A stretch of DNA of 64,000 nt from Flavobacterium gelatinilyticum (lineage in GTDB: Bacteria; Bacteroidota; Bacteroidia; Flavobacteriales; Flavobacteriaceae). This document shows, piece by piece, positions 25,055 through 33,685 of this stretch; position 1 is the stretch's first letter; each line of letters begins with the position of its first letter. The stretch is taken from NCBI RefSeq assembly GCF_027111295.1, contig NZ_CP114287.1, forward strand, positions 2,542,001 through 2,606,000, in the 5' to 3' direction. Both the position numbers and the translations under genes were made by a program. The notes beneath the pieces were generated by a model. It was given only the letters and a program-made list of their open reading frames with translations, was not told the DNA's origin and did not search any database.

Positions 25055-25094
25055 AAAGAGAGGCGAATTCTTAGGAATTTGCCTCTCTTTTTGC
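25055..25094 (+). terminator. gpmI terminator
   Basis: AAAGAGAGGCGAATTC (25055-25070) pairs with GAATTTGCCTCTCTTT (25075-25090) around a 4-nt loop, with one mismatch. A T run follows. Confidence 0.9.
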
Positions 25095-25115
25095 GCTTAT
25101 TTGTCATTGCAGATA

Positions 25116-26369
25116 TCACATTATAAAAAAATGATACAATTGTTCTACTCCATAAATTATAAGTCCAATAACACCGCCTACTAACGTTCCGTTGATTCGG
25201 ATATATTGAAGGTCTTTTCCAATTTCCAATTCCAGTTTTTCTGAAACTTCTTTTCCGTCCCAGCTTTTTACGGTTGATGAAATCAAATCGCCAATCACTT
25301 TTTTATTATTCAAAAGCACAGATAAAAGATCGTTTTTAATGAAGTTATTGATTTTATCGATCATAACAGGATCTTCCTTGATTCCGGTTCCAAAACCCTG
25401 AATCAGACTGGCGATATTATTTTTGATAGAAGATTCATCACCTTTATTTAAATCATTTTTAATCGACAGTTTTATTTCGTCCCAAATTCCGTTGATATAA
25501 TCCTGAACTTCTTTTTTCCCAACGAAACCTAAGATCATATCGTTAATTTTAATTCGCATTTCTTCGGAGTTTTTTACTTTTTCTAAAAAGTTAAAAATAT
25601 ACTCATCAATTTTTAAGCGAACGGTACTTTCCGGATTTTTAGCTTCATTTAAAAAATCCTGCAAACCATTAAAAACCCCTTCGGTTATACTTTTATCCGC
25701 CAGTCCGAAACTTAAAAAAGGCGTTGATGCTTTTACCTTCTTCCTGATTAAATCTTTATTGTTAGTTAATTCACTGCTCATCACTTCAAGAAGATTCGTC
25801 AGCATTTGATTTTTCAGATTTCCTTTTTGCAGCGGTTCCAAAGCCAGTGCAACCCAGTTTCCAAAATTTATCCCTTCGAGTTTTTCCTTAAACTGAACCT
25901 GAATAAATCGTCGTACATCTTCATCTTTTATTGTTTTTAAAATTCCGGGAATAAGATTTACTGCAACAACATTGGCAATTTTATTGGCATTTTCTTCCTG
26001 CGAAAGCCAGTCAGAAGCCTTTACGGCAAAATTGAATTCTTCGAGTTTCATTTCCATTTTTTCGCGGTTCAGAAATTCTTCTGAAACAAAATTCCCAAGA
26101 TTCTCCCCTATTTCATTTTTTTTGGTCGGAATAATAGCCGTATGCCAGATTGGAATTCCCATAGGATGACGAAACAAAGCCACAACAGCAAACCAGTCGG
26201 CAATACCGCCCACCATTGCCGCTTCGCTGAAAGCCTGCAGCATTGGAATTTTAAAGTAAATGGCAATTATAAACAGGAGCACCGCCACTCCCAAAAGCGC
26301 CAAAGCATTTCGCTTCATTTTTCTAAGCGCTTTTACTTTAACAATATCTTGATCTATAGTAGTTTTCAT
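25116..26369 (-). CDS. DUF445-family membrane protein
   Basis: The 417-residue protein has an N-terminal hydrophobic hairpin (NALALLGVAVLLFIIAIYF...FSEAAMVGGIADWFAVVALFRHP) with the DUF445 signature GG-x-ADWFAV-x-ALFRHP at about 57-70. A long helical middle region follows, and then a C-terminal membrane helix (GTLVGGVIGLIIYGVEQLYHFF). DUF445 proteins (YjiN/YheB-like) are envelope membrane proteins of unknown biochemical role. Length and topology match the family. The gene is convergent with gpmI and divergent from map, with a palindromic repeat in the upstream gap. It is probably a single transcript. Confidence 0.9.
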   Translation of the reverse strand: MKTTIDQDIVKVKALRKMKRNALALLGVAVLLFIIAIYFKIPMLQAFSEAAMVGGIADWFAVVALFRHPMGIPIWHTAIIPTKKNEIGENLGNFVSEEFLNREKMEMKLEEFNFAVKASDWLSQEENANKIANVVAVNLIPGILKTIKDEDVRRFIQVQFKEKLEGINFGNWVALALEPLQKGNLKNQMLTNLLEVMSSELTNNKDLIRKKVKASTPFLSFGLADKSITEGVFNGLQDFLNEAKNPESTVRLKIDEYIFNFLEKVKNSEEMRIKINDMILGFVGKKEVQDYINGIWDEIKLSIKNDLNKGDESSIKNNIASLIQGFGTGIKEDPVMIDKINNFIKNDLLSVLLNNKKVIGDLISSTVKSWDGKEVSEKLELEIGKDLQYIRINGTLVGGVIGLIIYGVEQLYHFFIM

Positions 26370-26444
26370 GATTACAAAACGTTTTTACTACTAATTTATG
26401 GCTTTTTTCTCAAACACTTTAACTCTATCGATTGTTTAATCGCT

Positions 26445-26548
26445 GCGAATTCACGAACTATTTTAAACTTCATCTTTAAATTTTTTAATAATGAAGTTTG
26501 TGAGATTCGATTTTTAAAGTTTTTTATTTGAGATAATCGTGAATTTGC
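26445..26548. repeat. Palindromic intergenic repeat (REP-like)
   Basis: The outer arms GCGAATTCACGA (26445-26456) and TCGTGAATTTGC (26537-26548) pair with one mismatch. Inner arms AAACTTCAT (26465-26473) and ATGAAGTTT (26491-26499) pair perfectly. The outer ends resemble the ACGAATTCACGAATT repeat near 56110. It shows that an upstream GTG start for map (26539) would lie inside the repeat. Confidence 0.65.
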
Positions 26549-26584
26549 GACGAAAAAATCACTTAAAAAATGAGATAAAAATTG

Positions 26585-26592
26585 TATTTTTG
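26585..26592 (+). promoter_or_regulatory. -7 box for map (TATTTTTG)
   Basis: TATTTTTG lies 21 nt ahead of the ATG at 26614 and supports that start over an upstream GTG. Confidence 0.65.
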
Positions 26593-26613
26593 CCAACTGA
26601 AAATCTGAAAAAT

Positions 26614-27432
26614 ATGATTATCCAAAAAACCAGAGAAGAAATCGAATTAATGCGCGAAAGTGCTTTGATCGTATCAAAAACACTAGGAATGATTGCTTCT
26701 GAAATTAAAGAAGGAGTTACTACATTATATCTAGATAAATTAGCCGAAGAATTCATTCGCGATCACGGTGCAGTTCCCAGCTTTTTAGGATTGTACGGTT
26801 TCCCGAATTCGCTTTGTATGAGCCCGAATTCGCAGGTTGTTCACGGAATTCCAAACAATACGCCTTTACAAAGCGGTGATGTAATATCTGTAGACTGTGG
26901 TGCTTTTAAAAACGGCTATCACGGAGATCACGCGTACAGTTTCGAAATTGGAGAAGTTGCTCCTGAAGTTAAAAAACTTCTGCAGGTGACTAAGGAATCT
27001 CTTTACGTTGGAATTAGAGAGTTTAAAGCGGGAAACCGCGTTGAAGATGTTGGAAACGCAATCCAAAAATATACTGAAGCTCACGGTTATGGAGTAGTCC
27101 GCGAATTGGTTGGGCACGGTGTTGGGCAAAAAATGCACGAAGAACCGGAAATGCCAAACTACGGAAAACGCGGCCGGGGAAAACTTTTTGTTGAAGGAAT
27201 GGTTGTAGCAATTGAGCCAATGATTAACCTTGGAACAAAAAATATCAAACAGCATAAAGACGGCTGGACAATTACAACTGCCGATGGAAAAGCAAGTGCG
27301 CATTTCGAACATGATGTAGCTCTTGTCGATGGCAAACCTGAATTATTATCGACTTTTCAATACATCTATAAAGCTTTAGGAATCGAAAGCAATGAAGAAG
27401 ATGAATTCCGAAAAGTGCCGTTGGTTCTATAA
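26614..27432 (+). CDS. map: Map: type I methionine aminopeptidase
   Basis: The 272-residue protein (from ATG 26614) removes the initiator methionine from nascent proteins. Metal ligands of the pita-bread fold are visible: the Asp pair in VISVDCGAFKNGYHGDHAYSF, the histidine in VGHGVGQKMHEEP, the Glu in VAIEPMI and the final Glu in AHFEHDVAL. Length is typical of type I enzymes (about 260). An upstream frame from 26539 adds 25 residues but starts inside a repeat and before the -7 box, so I reject that start. The gene is followed by a 24-bp gap and a methyltransferase gene, probably co-transcribed. Confidence 0.97.
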   Translation: MIIQKTREEIELMRESALIVSKTLGMIASEIKEGVTTLYLDKLAEEFIRDHGAVPSFLGLYGFPNSLCMSPNSQVVHGIPNNTPLQSGDVISVDCGAFKNGYHGDHAYSFEIGEVAPEVKKLLQVTKESLYVGIREFKAGNRVEDVGNAIQKYTEAHGYGVVRELVGHGVGQKMHEEPEMPNYGKRGRGKLFVEGMVVAIEPMINLGTKNIKQHKDGWTITTADGKASAHFEHDVALVDGKPELLSTFQYIYKALGIESNEEDEFRKVPLVL

Positions 27433-27456
27433 TAAAAACAACCCGAATCTAAACTT

Positions 27457-28230
27457 GTGAAAAAATTATTTAAACTTGTACTTAATACAATACCGCGTCC
27501 ATTATTAATTCGTTTGAGTTATGTGGCTCGTCCTATTTTAGCCTTTTCATTAAAAGGAGATAAATTTACAGATCCTATTGATGGAAAAAGCTTTAGATCG
27601 TTTTTACCTTACGGATACGGAAAACAACGTAACAATGTACTTTCACCAAGTACACTTTCGTTAGAAAGACACCGTTTGCTTTGGCTGTATTTAAACGATC
27701 AGACTGATTTTTTCACAGCACCCAAAAAAGTATTGCATTTTGCTCCGGAACAAGCTTTTTACAAAAGATTCCGCAAGCAGAAAAACCTTGATTATACGAC
27801 AACTGATTTGTTTTCGCCATTGGCCGATGTAAAAGCAGATATCTGCAATTTACCTTTCAAGGACAACGAATACGACGTTATTTTATGCAATCACGTTTTA
27901 GAACATATTCCGGATGATACGAAAGCCATGCAGGAATTATTCCGTGTTTTAAAACCGGGCGGTATGGCTGTTTTACAAATTCCGCAGGATTTATCACGTG
28001 AAGTTACATTTGCTGATGATTCGATTACAGACCAAAAAGAACGTGCGAGAATCTTTGGCCAGTACGATCACGTTCGTATTTACGGACGCGATTATTTTGA
28101 TAAATTAAGAAGCATCGGTTTTATTGTAATCGAAGAGGATTACACCAATAAAATTGCACCTGAACTGGTTGAAAAATACTGTTTGGCAAAAGGCGAAATT
28201 ATTCCGCTTTGCTTTAAACAGGAAAACTAA
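27457..28230 (+). CDS. Class I SAM-dependent methyltransferase
   Basis: The 257-residue protein has a methyltransferase domain of the type-11 class. Motif I is unusual: KVLHFAPEQAFYKRF instead of the classic E/DxGxGxG. The acidic loop follows as YTTTDLFSPLADVKADICNLPF, then DNEYDVILCNHVLEHIPDDTKAMQELFRVLKPGGMAVLQIP. The substrate is unknown; the HVLEHI and LKPGG patterns place it with small-molecule or lipid methyltransferases. The start is GTG at 27457, since no ATG gives the full first domain. It follows map by 24 bp, so it is probably the second gene of a two-gene operon. A post-stop element and a long terminator follow. Confidence 0.86.
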   Translation: MKKLFKLVLNTIPRPLLIRLSYVARPILAFSLKGDKFTDPIDGKSFRSFLPYGYGKQRNNVLSPSTLSLERHRLLWLYLNDQTDFFTAPKKVLHFAPEQAFYKRFRKQKNLDYTTTDLFSPLADVKADICNLPFKDNEYDVILCNHVLEHIPDDTKAMQELFRVLKPGGMAVLQIPQDLSREVTFADDSITDQKERARIFGQYDHVRIYGRDYFDKLRSIGFIVIEEDYTNKIAPELVEKYCLAKGEIIPLCFKQEN

Positions 28231-28235
28231 TTTTT

Positions 28236-28264
28236 CACCCTATAAGTGATATAGTTCATTTAAA
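28236..28264 (+). repeat. Post-stop element, copy C
   Basis: CACCCTATAAGTGATATAG, followed by TTCATTTAAA, lies 5 bp after the methyltransferase stop. It is nearly identical to copy B at 25014. Confidence 0.65.
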
Positions 28265-28310
28265 AAAGAGTTTTCAAAGTATTAATATTTTGAAAACTCT
28301 TTATTTTTTT
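28265..28310 (+). terminator. Terminator after the methyltransferase gene
   Basis: AAAGAGTTTTCAAA (28265-28278) pairs with TTTGAAAACTCTTT (28289-28302) perfectly, and a TATTTTTTT run follows. Confidence 0.9.
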
Positions 28311-28351
28311 AGCCCAATCCCCAAATACAAGCCTAACCAAATCCCTAAACC

Positions 28352-31252
28352 TTGCAACCTACAAATTCATTTCAGTTCTGCTTTGACATCAGTTTCGAAA
28401 AAAATCTGAATGTCTTCATCCCAACAGCCTATATTGTTGAGAACACCAAAGAAATTAAATATTTAAACAAAAAAGCCAGTAACGATGTACTGGAAAGCTT
28501 TGGAATCGTTTTTGAAAATTTAGATTCCAATACCAAAAGAATACTGACTGCCTGCGAATCCTTAAAGCCCGAATTTATCTTCAAAAAATTCAGTGCTAAA
28601 ATCAAATCGGCTAAAACTATTGCAGATTTGTACAAAGATTCAAAGATTGATTTTGCCATTCGCCAGCATTTAAAACTCAATTTAAGTTCCTTTTACGACA
28701 TAATAGTTAAAGATCAGTTTCCATTATCTATTAATATGGGAATTGAAAAAGATTTTTACCGCTCCAGAGTAAGTATCGATCCTCTTGATTTTGAACCTCA
28801 GATTCAGTTTGACAAACATGAAGAAGGTATTACTTATACCCTTTCGTTAAAAGAAAACGAAACTTCATTTCTGCCCATGGAAAATCATGTTGAAATTCTT
28901 CTGGACGAACCTGGCTGGCTGATTGTCAACAAAAAATTAGGACAGTTGAAAGAACTGAATTCTAAAAAACTGACTCCTTTTTTAAAAAAGAAATCAATCG
29001 AAATACCTTCTAAATTAGTTGATAATTATTTTAAAAATTTCATTCCCGAAATAGCTAAAAAAATCGACATTGAAGCTACAGGTTTTGAAGTCGAACTTCG
29101 TGATACTATTGTTTCCTGCACGATTCAGCCCGTTTTTGATTTCTTTAAAAACTGCTATTACCTCAACCTGTATTTTGATTATAACGGTTATGTATTTGAT
29201 GCCAATAAAACTAAAAAAACACATTCATTTGTTGATTTCAGCGTTGCCAATGAACCTAAAATAATTCAGTTTAAACGAAATACTGCAGAAAATTTATATA
29301 CCGAAAAACTATACGAAACTGGCTTAATAAAAATCAAAAATGAGTTATTCGGATTAGATTCAGAAGAAGAAAACGCAGATCCTTATACCAACATTCAATT
29401 AATTATTGATAACAAAGAAAAACTGGAAAAACTCGGTTTTACTATTCAAAATTTAAAACTCGAAAGCAAAGAAATCATAACCGGAAGCCATACTATTTCG
29501 GCTTCAAAAGAAACCAAAGAAGACTGGTTTGATATTAAAATCATCATTACGATTGGCAATTACACCATTAATTTCAGCGAAATTATTCCAAATATCAAAA
29601 GTAAAGAAAGACTCTTTATGCTCACGGACGGGAATTATTTTTTAATTCCGCTGGAATGGTTCAGCAAATACAGTTCTCTGGCAAAACTGGCTAATACCGA
29701 AAACGGAGCGCTTCTTTTACGAAAAAGTAATTTTACTGCTCTGGACGGAATTGCCGAAATAGACAGCGATATTATCACAAAAGCCGAATATATTGCTTCG
29801 GATTTACTGAAAGCGACTTTAAGACCGTATCAGATTGATGGGGTAAAATGGCTTTTGGGGCATTTCAATTCTAATTTAGGTGCGTGTCTGGCCGATGATA
29901 TGGGTCTTGGAAAAACACTGCAGACTCTGGCTGTTCTGGTTTCGGTACAGGAACAATTGGGCTTTACAACCAAAACTACCAATTTTGATTTATTTTCTAA
30001 CGAAACCACAACCGAAAGAGAACCATTAAAAGCGTTGATTGTTCTGCCGTCGTCATTGGTTTTTAACTGGTTTAACGAGGCCGGAAAATTTACACCTCAC
30101 TTCTCGAAAGTGCAATATGTAGGCAATGACAGAAAATCTGTAGTGAGCCGGTTAGAAACATCTGATTTAATTTTTACAAGTTACAGCATCATCCATCGAG
30201 ATATATCGATTCTTGAAAAATACAATTTCCGTTATTTGATTCTGGACGAAAGCCAGTACATCAAAAACAAAAATTCTAAGATTTTCAAAGCAATAAACAA
30301 AATCAGTACAGGACATAAAATTGCTTTAAGCGGTACGCCAATCGAAAATTCGCTTGACGATTTGTGGTCGCAGATGCAGTTTATAAATCCGGATATTTTA
30401 GGAAGTTATGCTTTTTTTATGGAAAATTTTAAAAATCCAATTGAGAAAAAGCAGAACGAGGATGTTTTAGCTGAATTAAAAAATCTGGTGCAGCCTTATA
30501 TTTTAAGAAGAACTAAAGAGCAGGTTTTAAAAGATTTACCGGAATTAACAGAACAGATTTATTATTGCGATATGGATCCTGAGCAGGAAAAATTATATGA
30601 GCAGGAAAAATCTAAAGCGCGTAACTTCCTGCTTAAAACAGATGGTTCAAGCCCGGATAAAATCAGCATTATCAATACTTTGATGAAACTAAGACAACTG
30701 AGCAACCATCCTAAAATGGTCGATATGGAGTCTGAAATTGATTCAGGGAAATTTATTGCAGTTACCAATTATCTTGAAAACTTAGTAAAAGCAAAACAAA
30801 AAGTAATCATTTTCAGTTCGTTTGTTACCAATTTGAATTTCTACACAGATTGGTGCAAAGAAAATAAAATAGCATTCTGCGAAATTACCGGAGAAACTCC
30901 TTCGGCAAAAAGAGAACAACAGGTAAAACTGTTTCAGGAAAATGAAAACCCGTTGTTGTTTTTTATTTCACTTAAAGCCGGTGGTGTTGGGTTAAATATT
31001 ACCAAAGCATCTTATGTTTTATTCCTTGACCCGTGGTGGAATCCTTTTGCTGAAAAGCAGGGCGTGGGACGAGCGCATAGAATTGGGCAGTTGAATAAAG
31101 TAAACGTAATTCGATTTATTTCGAAAAATACGGTAGAAGAAAAGATCATCAAACTGCAGGAAAATAAAAAACTGTTATCGGATTCGCTTTTGGAAGAAAG
31201 TTATATTAACGACGAAATCGAAGCTAATTTAGAGTACATTTTAAATTCTTAA
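28352..31252 (+). CDS. SNF2-family DEAD/DEAH-box helicase
   Basis: The 966-residue protein has an SNF2-type ATPase in its second half. Walker A is DDMGLGKT (Lys521), Walker B is DESQ (Asp632) in LDESQYIKN, and motif III is SGTPIEN. The C-terminal helicase lobe has KAGGVGLNITKASYV and a long DPWWNPFAEKQGVGRAHRIGQ motif. The first 500 residues lack known motifs and are rich in beta strands. It probably remodels DNA or protein-DNA complexes using ATP. The start is TTG at 28352: an in-frame stop lies just upstream and the next ATG is over 100 codons later. A longer first gene is therefore excluded, and this TTG must be used or the start is unusual. Confidence 0.93.
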   Translation: MQPTNSFQFCFDISFEKNLNVFIPTAYIVENTKEIKYLNKKASNDVLESFGIVFENLDSNTKRILTACESLKPEFIFKKFSAKIKSAKTIADLYKDSKIDFAIRQHLKLNLSSFYDIIVKDQFPLSINMGIEKDFYRSRVSIDPLDFEPQIQFDKHEEGITYTLSLKENETSFLPMENHVEILLDEPGWLIVNKKLGQLKELNSKKLTPFLKKKSIEIPSKLVDNYFKNFIPEIAKKIDIEATGFEVELRDTIVSCTIQPVFDFFKNCYYLNLYFDYNGYVFDANKTKKTHSFVDFSVANEPKIIQFKRNTAENLYTEKLYETGLIKIKNELFGLDSEEENADPYTNIQLIIDNKEKLEKLGFTIQNLKLESKEIITGSHTISASKETKEDWFDIKIIITIGNYTINFSEIIPNIKSKERLFMLTDGNYFLIPLEWFSKYSSLAKLANTENGALLLRKSNFTALDGIAEIDSDIITKAEYIASDLLKATLRPYQIDGVKWLLGHFNSNLGACLADDMGLGKTLQTLAVLVSVQEQLGFTTKTTNFDLFSNETTTEREPLKALIVLPSSLVFNWFNEAGKFTPHFSKVQYVGNDRKSVVSRLETSDLIFTSYSIIHRDISILEKYNFRYLILDESQYIKNKNSKIFKAINKISTGHKIALSGTPIENSLDDLWSQMQFINPDILGSYAFFMENFKNPIEKKQNEDVLAELKNLVQPYILRRTKEQVLKDLPELTEQIYYCDMDPEQEKLYEQEKSKARNFLLKTDGSSPDKISIINTLMKLRQLSNHPKMVDMESEIDSGKFIAVTNYLENLVKAKQKVIIFSSFVTNLNFYTDWCKENKIAFCEITGETPSAKREQQVKLFQENENPLLFFISLKAGGVGLNITKASYVLFLDPWWNPFAEKQGVGRAHRIGQLNKVNVIRFISKNTVEEKIIKLQENKKLLSDSLLEESYINDEIEANLEYILNS

Positions 31253-31324
31253 CAAAAACTAATAATACGGCATCTTACTACGTTTAATAAAATTCTTATA
31301 TTTACAATCTTACAACGTAATAAG

Positions 31325-32578
31325 ATGCCGAAATTTTTATATACAAGCTTTATTTTTCTTTTTGTTTTCACTTTTGCAAAAGCCCAGGAAAAAGAAATAG
31401 ATCCCCCTTATAATATCAAAACCGTCACTTTTATTCAAAATGGCAGTAACGCCGTTCCAATATTTGAATTGGGATCTACGATTGATTTTCAATTTGATGA
31501 TTTGTTTGGCAGCGAAGCCAATTATTACTTTGAACTCGTACACTGCGATTACAACTGGAAACCAAGTGATATCCCTAAAACCGATTATATCCGTGGTTTT
31601 GACGGCCAGAGAATAACAGAATATTCGAATTCGTTTAATACGCTTCAGGTATATTCGCATTACAGACTTTCGTTTCCCAATCAGTTTACAACTCAGATTC
31701 GTTTGTCCGGAAATTATATGCTGAAAATTCTAAATGAAGACAAAGAGGTTGTTTTTTCGAGAAAGTTTATTTTATATGAAAGCCGCTGCACTGTTGCTGC
31801 TCAGGTAAAAAGAAGCCGTAATTTAAGCAACATAGAACAGAAACAGAATTTAGATTTTGCAATTTCATCCAATGACATTACGTTTCAGACGCCTACACAG
31901 AATGTAAAAGTACTTTTACTGCAAAACGGAAACTTTAATACTGCCATAAAAAACATTGTTCCGCAATATACAATCGGGAATCAGCTGGTGTATAAATACG
32001 ATGGGGAAACACAATTTTGGGGCGGCAATGAGTTTTTATATTTTGAAAACAAAGACATTCGTGCAGCCAATAACAATGTAGGCCGTGTAGGGGCTAATAA
32101 TGATATTTATAATGCTTATTTGTACACGAATGCCGCGAGAGGAAATCAAATTTACACCAATTATCAGGATATAAACGGAAATTTTGTTGTAAAAAACATT
32201 AATGGTTCAGACAACAGTATCGAAGCCGATTATGCGTGGGTATATTTCACGTTATCAGCTCCGGCTTTCAGGCTAAACAAAGACATTTACATTACCGGAA
32301 TGTTCAATAATTACAGTTTATCACCAGAATACAAAATGGATTATAATTCTGAAAAAGGTGTTTACGAAAAAGCTGTAATGATTAAACAGGGTTTCACTAA
32401 TTTTCAATATACGATTGCTGATAAAAAAGGAAATATTGATAATGAAAATGCAGTCGACGGCAATTTCTATCAGACAGAAAACGAGTACACTATCCTGGTT
32501 TATTACAGAGAAAGTGTCGATCGTTACCAAAGAGTGATAGGAAAAGGAAATGCAAACTCCTTAAATATCGTTAATTAA
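31325..32578 (+). CDS. Type IX secretion plug protein (DUF5103 family)
   Basis: The 417-residue protein has a signal peptide (MPKFLYTSFIFLFVFTFAKAQ). The DUF5103 body begins with DPPYNIKTVTFIQNGSNAVPIFELGSTIDFQFDDL and then YFELVHCDYNWKPSDIPKTDYIRGFD. This family includes the plug protein seen in the SprA translocon structure of Flavobacterium johnsoniae, where it closes the barrel opening to the periplasm. Length and motifs fit. No other T9SS component is present in this window. It follows the SNF2 helicase gene by 72 bp and may share its transcript. Confidence 0.9.
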   Translation: MPKFLYTSFIFLFVFTFAKAQEKEIDPPYNIKTVTFIQNGSNAVPIFELGSTIDFQFDDLFGSEANYYFELVHCDYNWKPSDIPKTDYIRGFDGQRITEYSNSFNTLQVYSHYRLSFPNQFTTQIRLSGNYMLKILNEDKEVVFSRKFILYESRCTVAAQVKRSRNLSNIEQKQNLDFAISSNDITFQTPTQNVKVLLLQNGNFNTAIKNIVPQYTIGNQLVYKYDGETQFWGGNEFLYFENKDIRAANNNVGRVGANNDIYNAYLYTNAARGNQIYTNYQDINGNFVVKNINGSDNSIEADYAWVYFTLSAPAFRLNKDIYITGMFNNYSLSPEYKMDYNSEKGVYEKAVMIKQGFTNFQYTIADKKGNIDNENAVDGNFYQTENEYTILVYYRESVDRYQRVIGKGNANSLNIVN

Positions 32579-32616
32579 AACATTGTTAAGGTTTTAGGTT
32601 TCATAGTTTTTTTTCG

Positions 32617-32624
32617 TAGCTTTG
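32617..32624 (+). promoter_or_regulatory. -7 box for apaG (TAGCTTTG)
   Basis: TAGCTTTG matches the consensus and lies 33 nt before the apaG ATG at 32658. Confidence 0.6.
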
Positions 32625-32657
32625 CACTTATAACGCACACAGATTTACTAGGTTAGT

Positions 32658-33044
32658 ATGGTTTCTCAAATTACAAGAGGCATAAAAATATCGGTTTTAA
32701 CTAGTTTTGAAGGGACTTACTTCAAGAACTACAAGATTCACTTTGCGTTTAGTTATGTCGTTACAATCGAAAATCACAGTAAAGATTCTGTACAATTAAC
32801 TTCGCGCCACTGGGAAATTTACGACTCCTTAAACGACTTAGATGTTGTTGACGGTGAAGGTGTTATTGGTAAAAAACCCGTTTTAAAACCAGGTGAAAAC
32901 CACACATACAGTTCTGGTTGTTTATTATCATCTCCTTATGGTGCCATGAAAGGTCATTTTAATATGATCAATTTCACAACGACCAAAACATTCAAAGTGA
33001 TTGTTCCTACTTTTAGAATGTGTGCTCCATTTGCCCTGAACTAA
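32658..33044 (+). CDS. apaG: ApaG-type protein
   Basis: The 128-residue protein matches ApaG, a small beta-sandwich protein of about 125 residues. Family features visible are ITRGIKISVLTSFEGTY...NHSKDSVQLTSRHWEIYDS and the GEGVIGKKPVLKPGENHTYSSGC turn, followed by GAMKGHF. The E. coli protein is linked to cobalt and magnesium resistance, but its molecular role is not settled. The gene has its own -7 box. It is convergent with the pdeM gene, whose 3' end is one base away (33046). Confidence 0.93.
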   Translation: MVSQITRGIKISVLTSFEGTYFKNYKIHFAFSYVVTIENHSKDSVQLTSRHWEIYDSLNDLDVVDGEGVIGKKPVLKPGENHTYSSGCLLSSPYGAMKGHFNMINFTTTKTFKVIVPTFRMCAPFALN

Positions 33045-33045
33045 T

Positions 33046-33678
33046 TCAGCGTTTTATTTCGATTACCTCATCTTTTGCAAGCACATATACTTTGTCGTTT
33101 TCTTCAGGAATCAGATAAAAATTGCCTGTGAATTCGCCAAATGCCGGAAAAATTAACTGATCCGGTTTTCTAAAAAAACAAGACAAACTCAAAAATTGTT
33201 TCCCCATTCCTTTCAGTTTAATGCCGGGGTGAATGTGTCCGCATAAATTAAAAAAGTTCTCTCTTTTTGACGGATGATGCGTCAGCAGAAAATCATCAAG
33301 TATAATTTCAGTATGAATTTCAATATTCAAATCGGCATAATATTTTTTAGAAATGATGTCGTGATTGCCTTCTACCAGGATAAGCTGCTGTGTAACGGTT
33401 TTAGTCCAGTCTGCAAAAAAATCCCACTCGTTATTGATTTTACTGTGAAATAAATCCCCCAGAAAAATAATCGTTTCTGCATCAAACAAATGCAAAACAT
33501 TATTTAATCTGGTAAAGTTTTCTTGTACCGCTTTTTCGGGAATTGCCATTCCGTGTTTTCTAAAATGCGCTATTTTCCCCAGGTGCAGGTCAGAGATTAA
33601 TAGAATTTTCTTTTCTTCCCAAAATGACGCACCGCACGGATGTAAAACAAAATTTTGATTATGGATTGTAATTTTCAT
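33046..33678 (-). CDS. pdeM: PdeM: ligase-associated metallophosphoesterase
   Basis: The 210-residue protein is a calcineurin-like phosphoesterase. Metal-binding motifs are SDLHLGK (Asp30, His32), FLGDLFHSK, EGNHD and GHIHPGI. The length and the HLGK...FRKHG pattern fit the phosphoesterase that accompanies the ATP-dependent repair ligase in many proteobacteria and Bacteroidota. It has the endonuclease-like catalytic fold of PdeM proteins. It lies 7 bp after the helicase gene, last in the minus-strand set exonuclease-ligase-helicase-PdeM. This context supports a DNA damage-processing role over a generic phosphatase. Confidence 0.92.
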   Translation of the reverse strand: MKITIHNQNFVLHPCGASFWEEKKILLISDLHLGKIAHFRKHGMAIPEKAVQENFTRLNNVLHLFDAETIIFLGDLFHSKINNEWDFFADWTKTVTQQLILVEGNHDIISKKYYADLNIEIHTEIILDDFLLTHHPSKRENFFNLCGHIHPGIKLKGMGKQFLSLSCFFRKPDQLIFPAFGEFTGNFYLIPEENDKVYVLAKDEVIEIKR

Positions 33679-33685
33679 GTTGTCA

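Noticed and set aside
26539..26613. N-terminal extension of map
   Set aside because: The GTG start lies inside a palindromic repeat and upstream of the -7 box; the ATG at 26614 gives the standard length.
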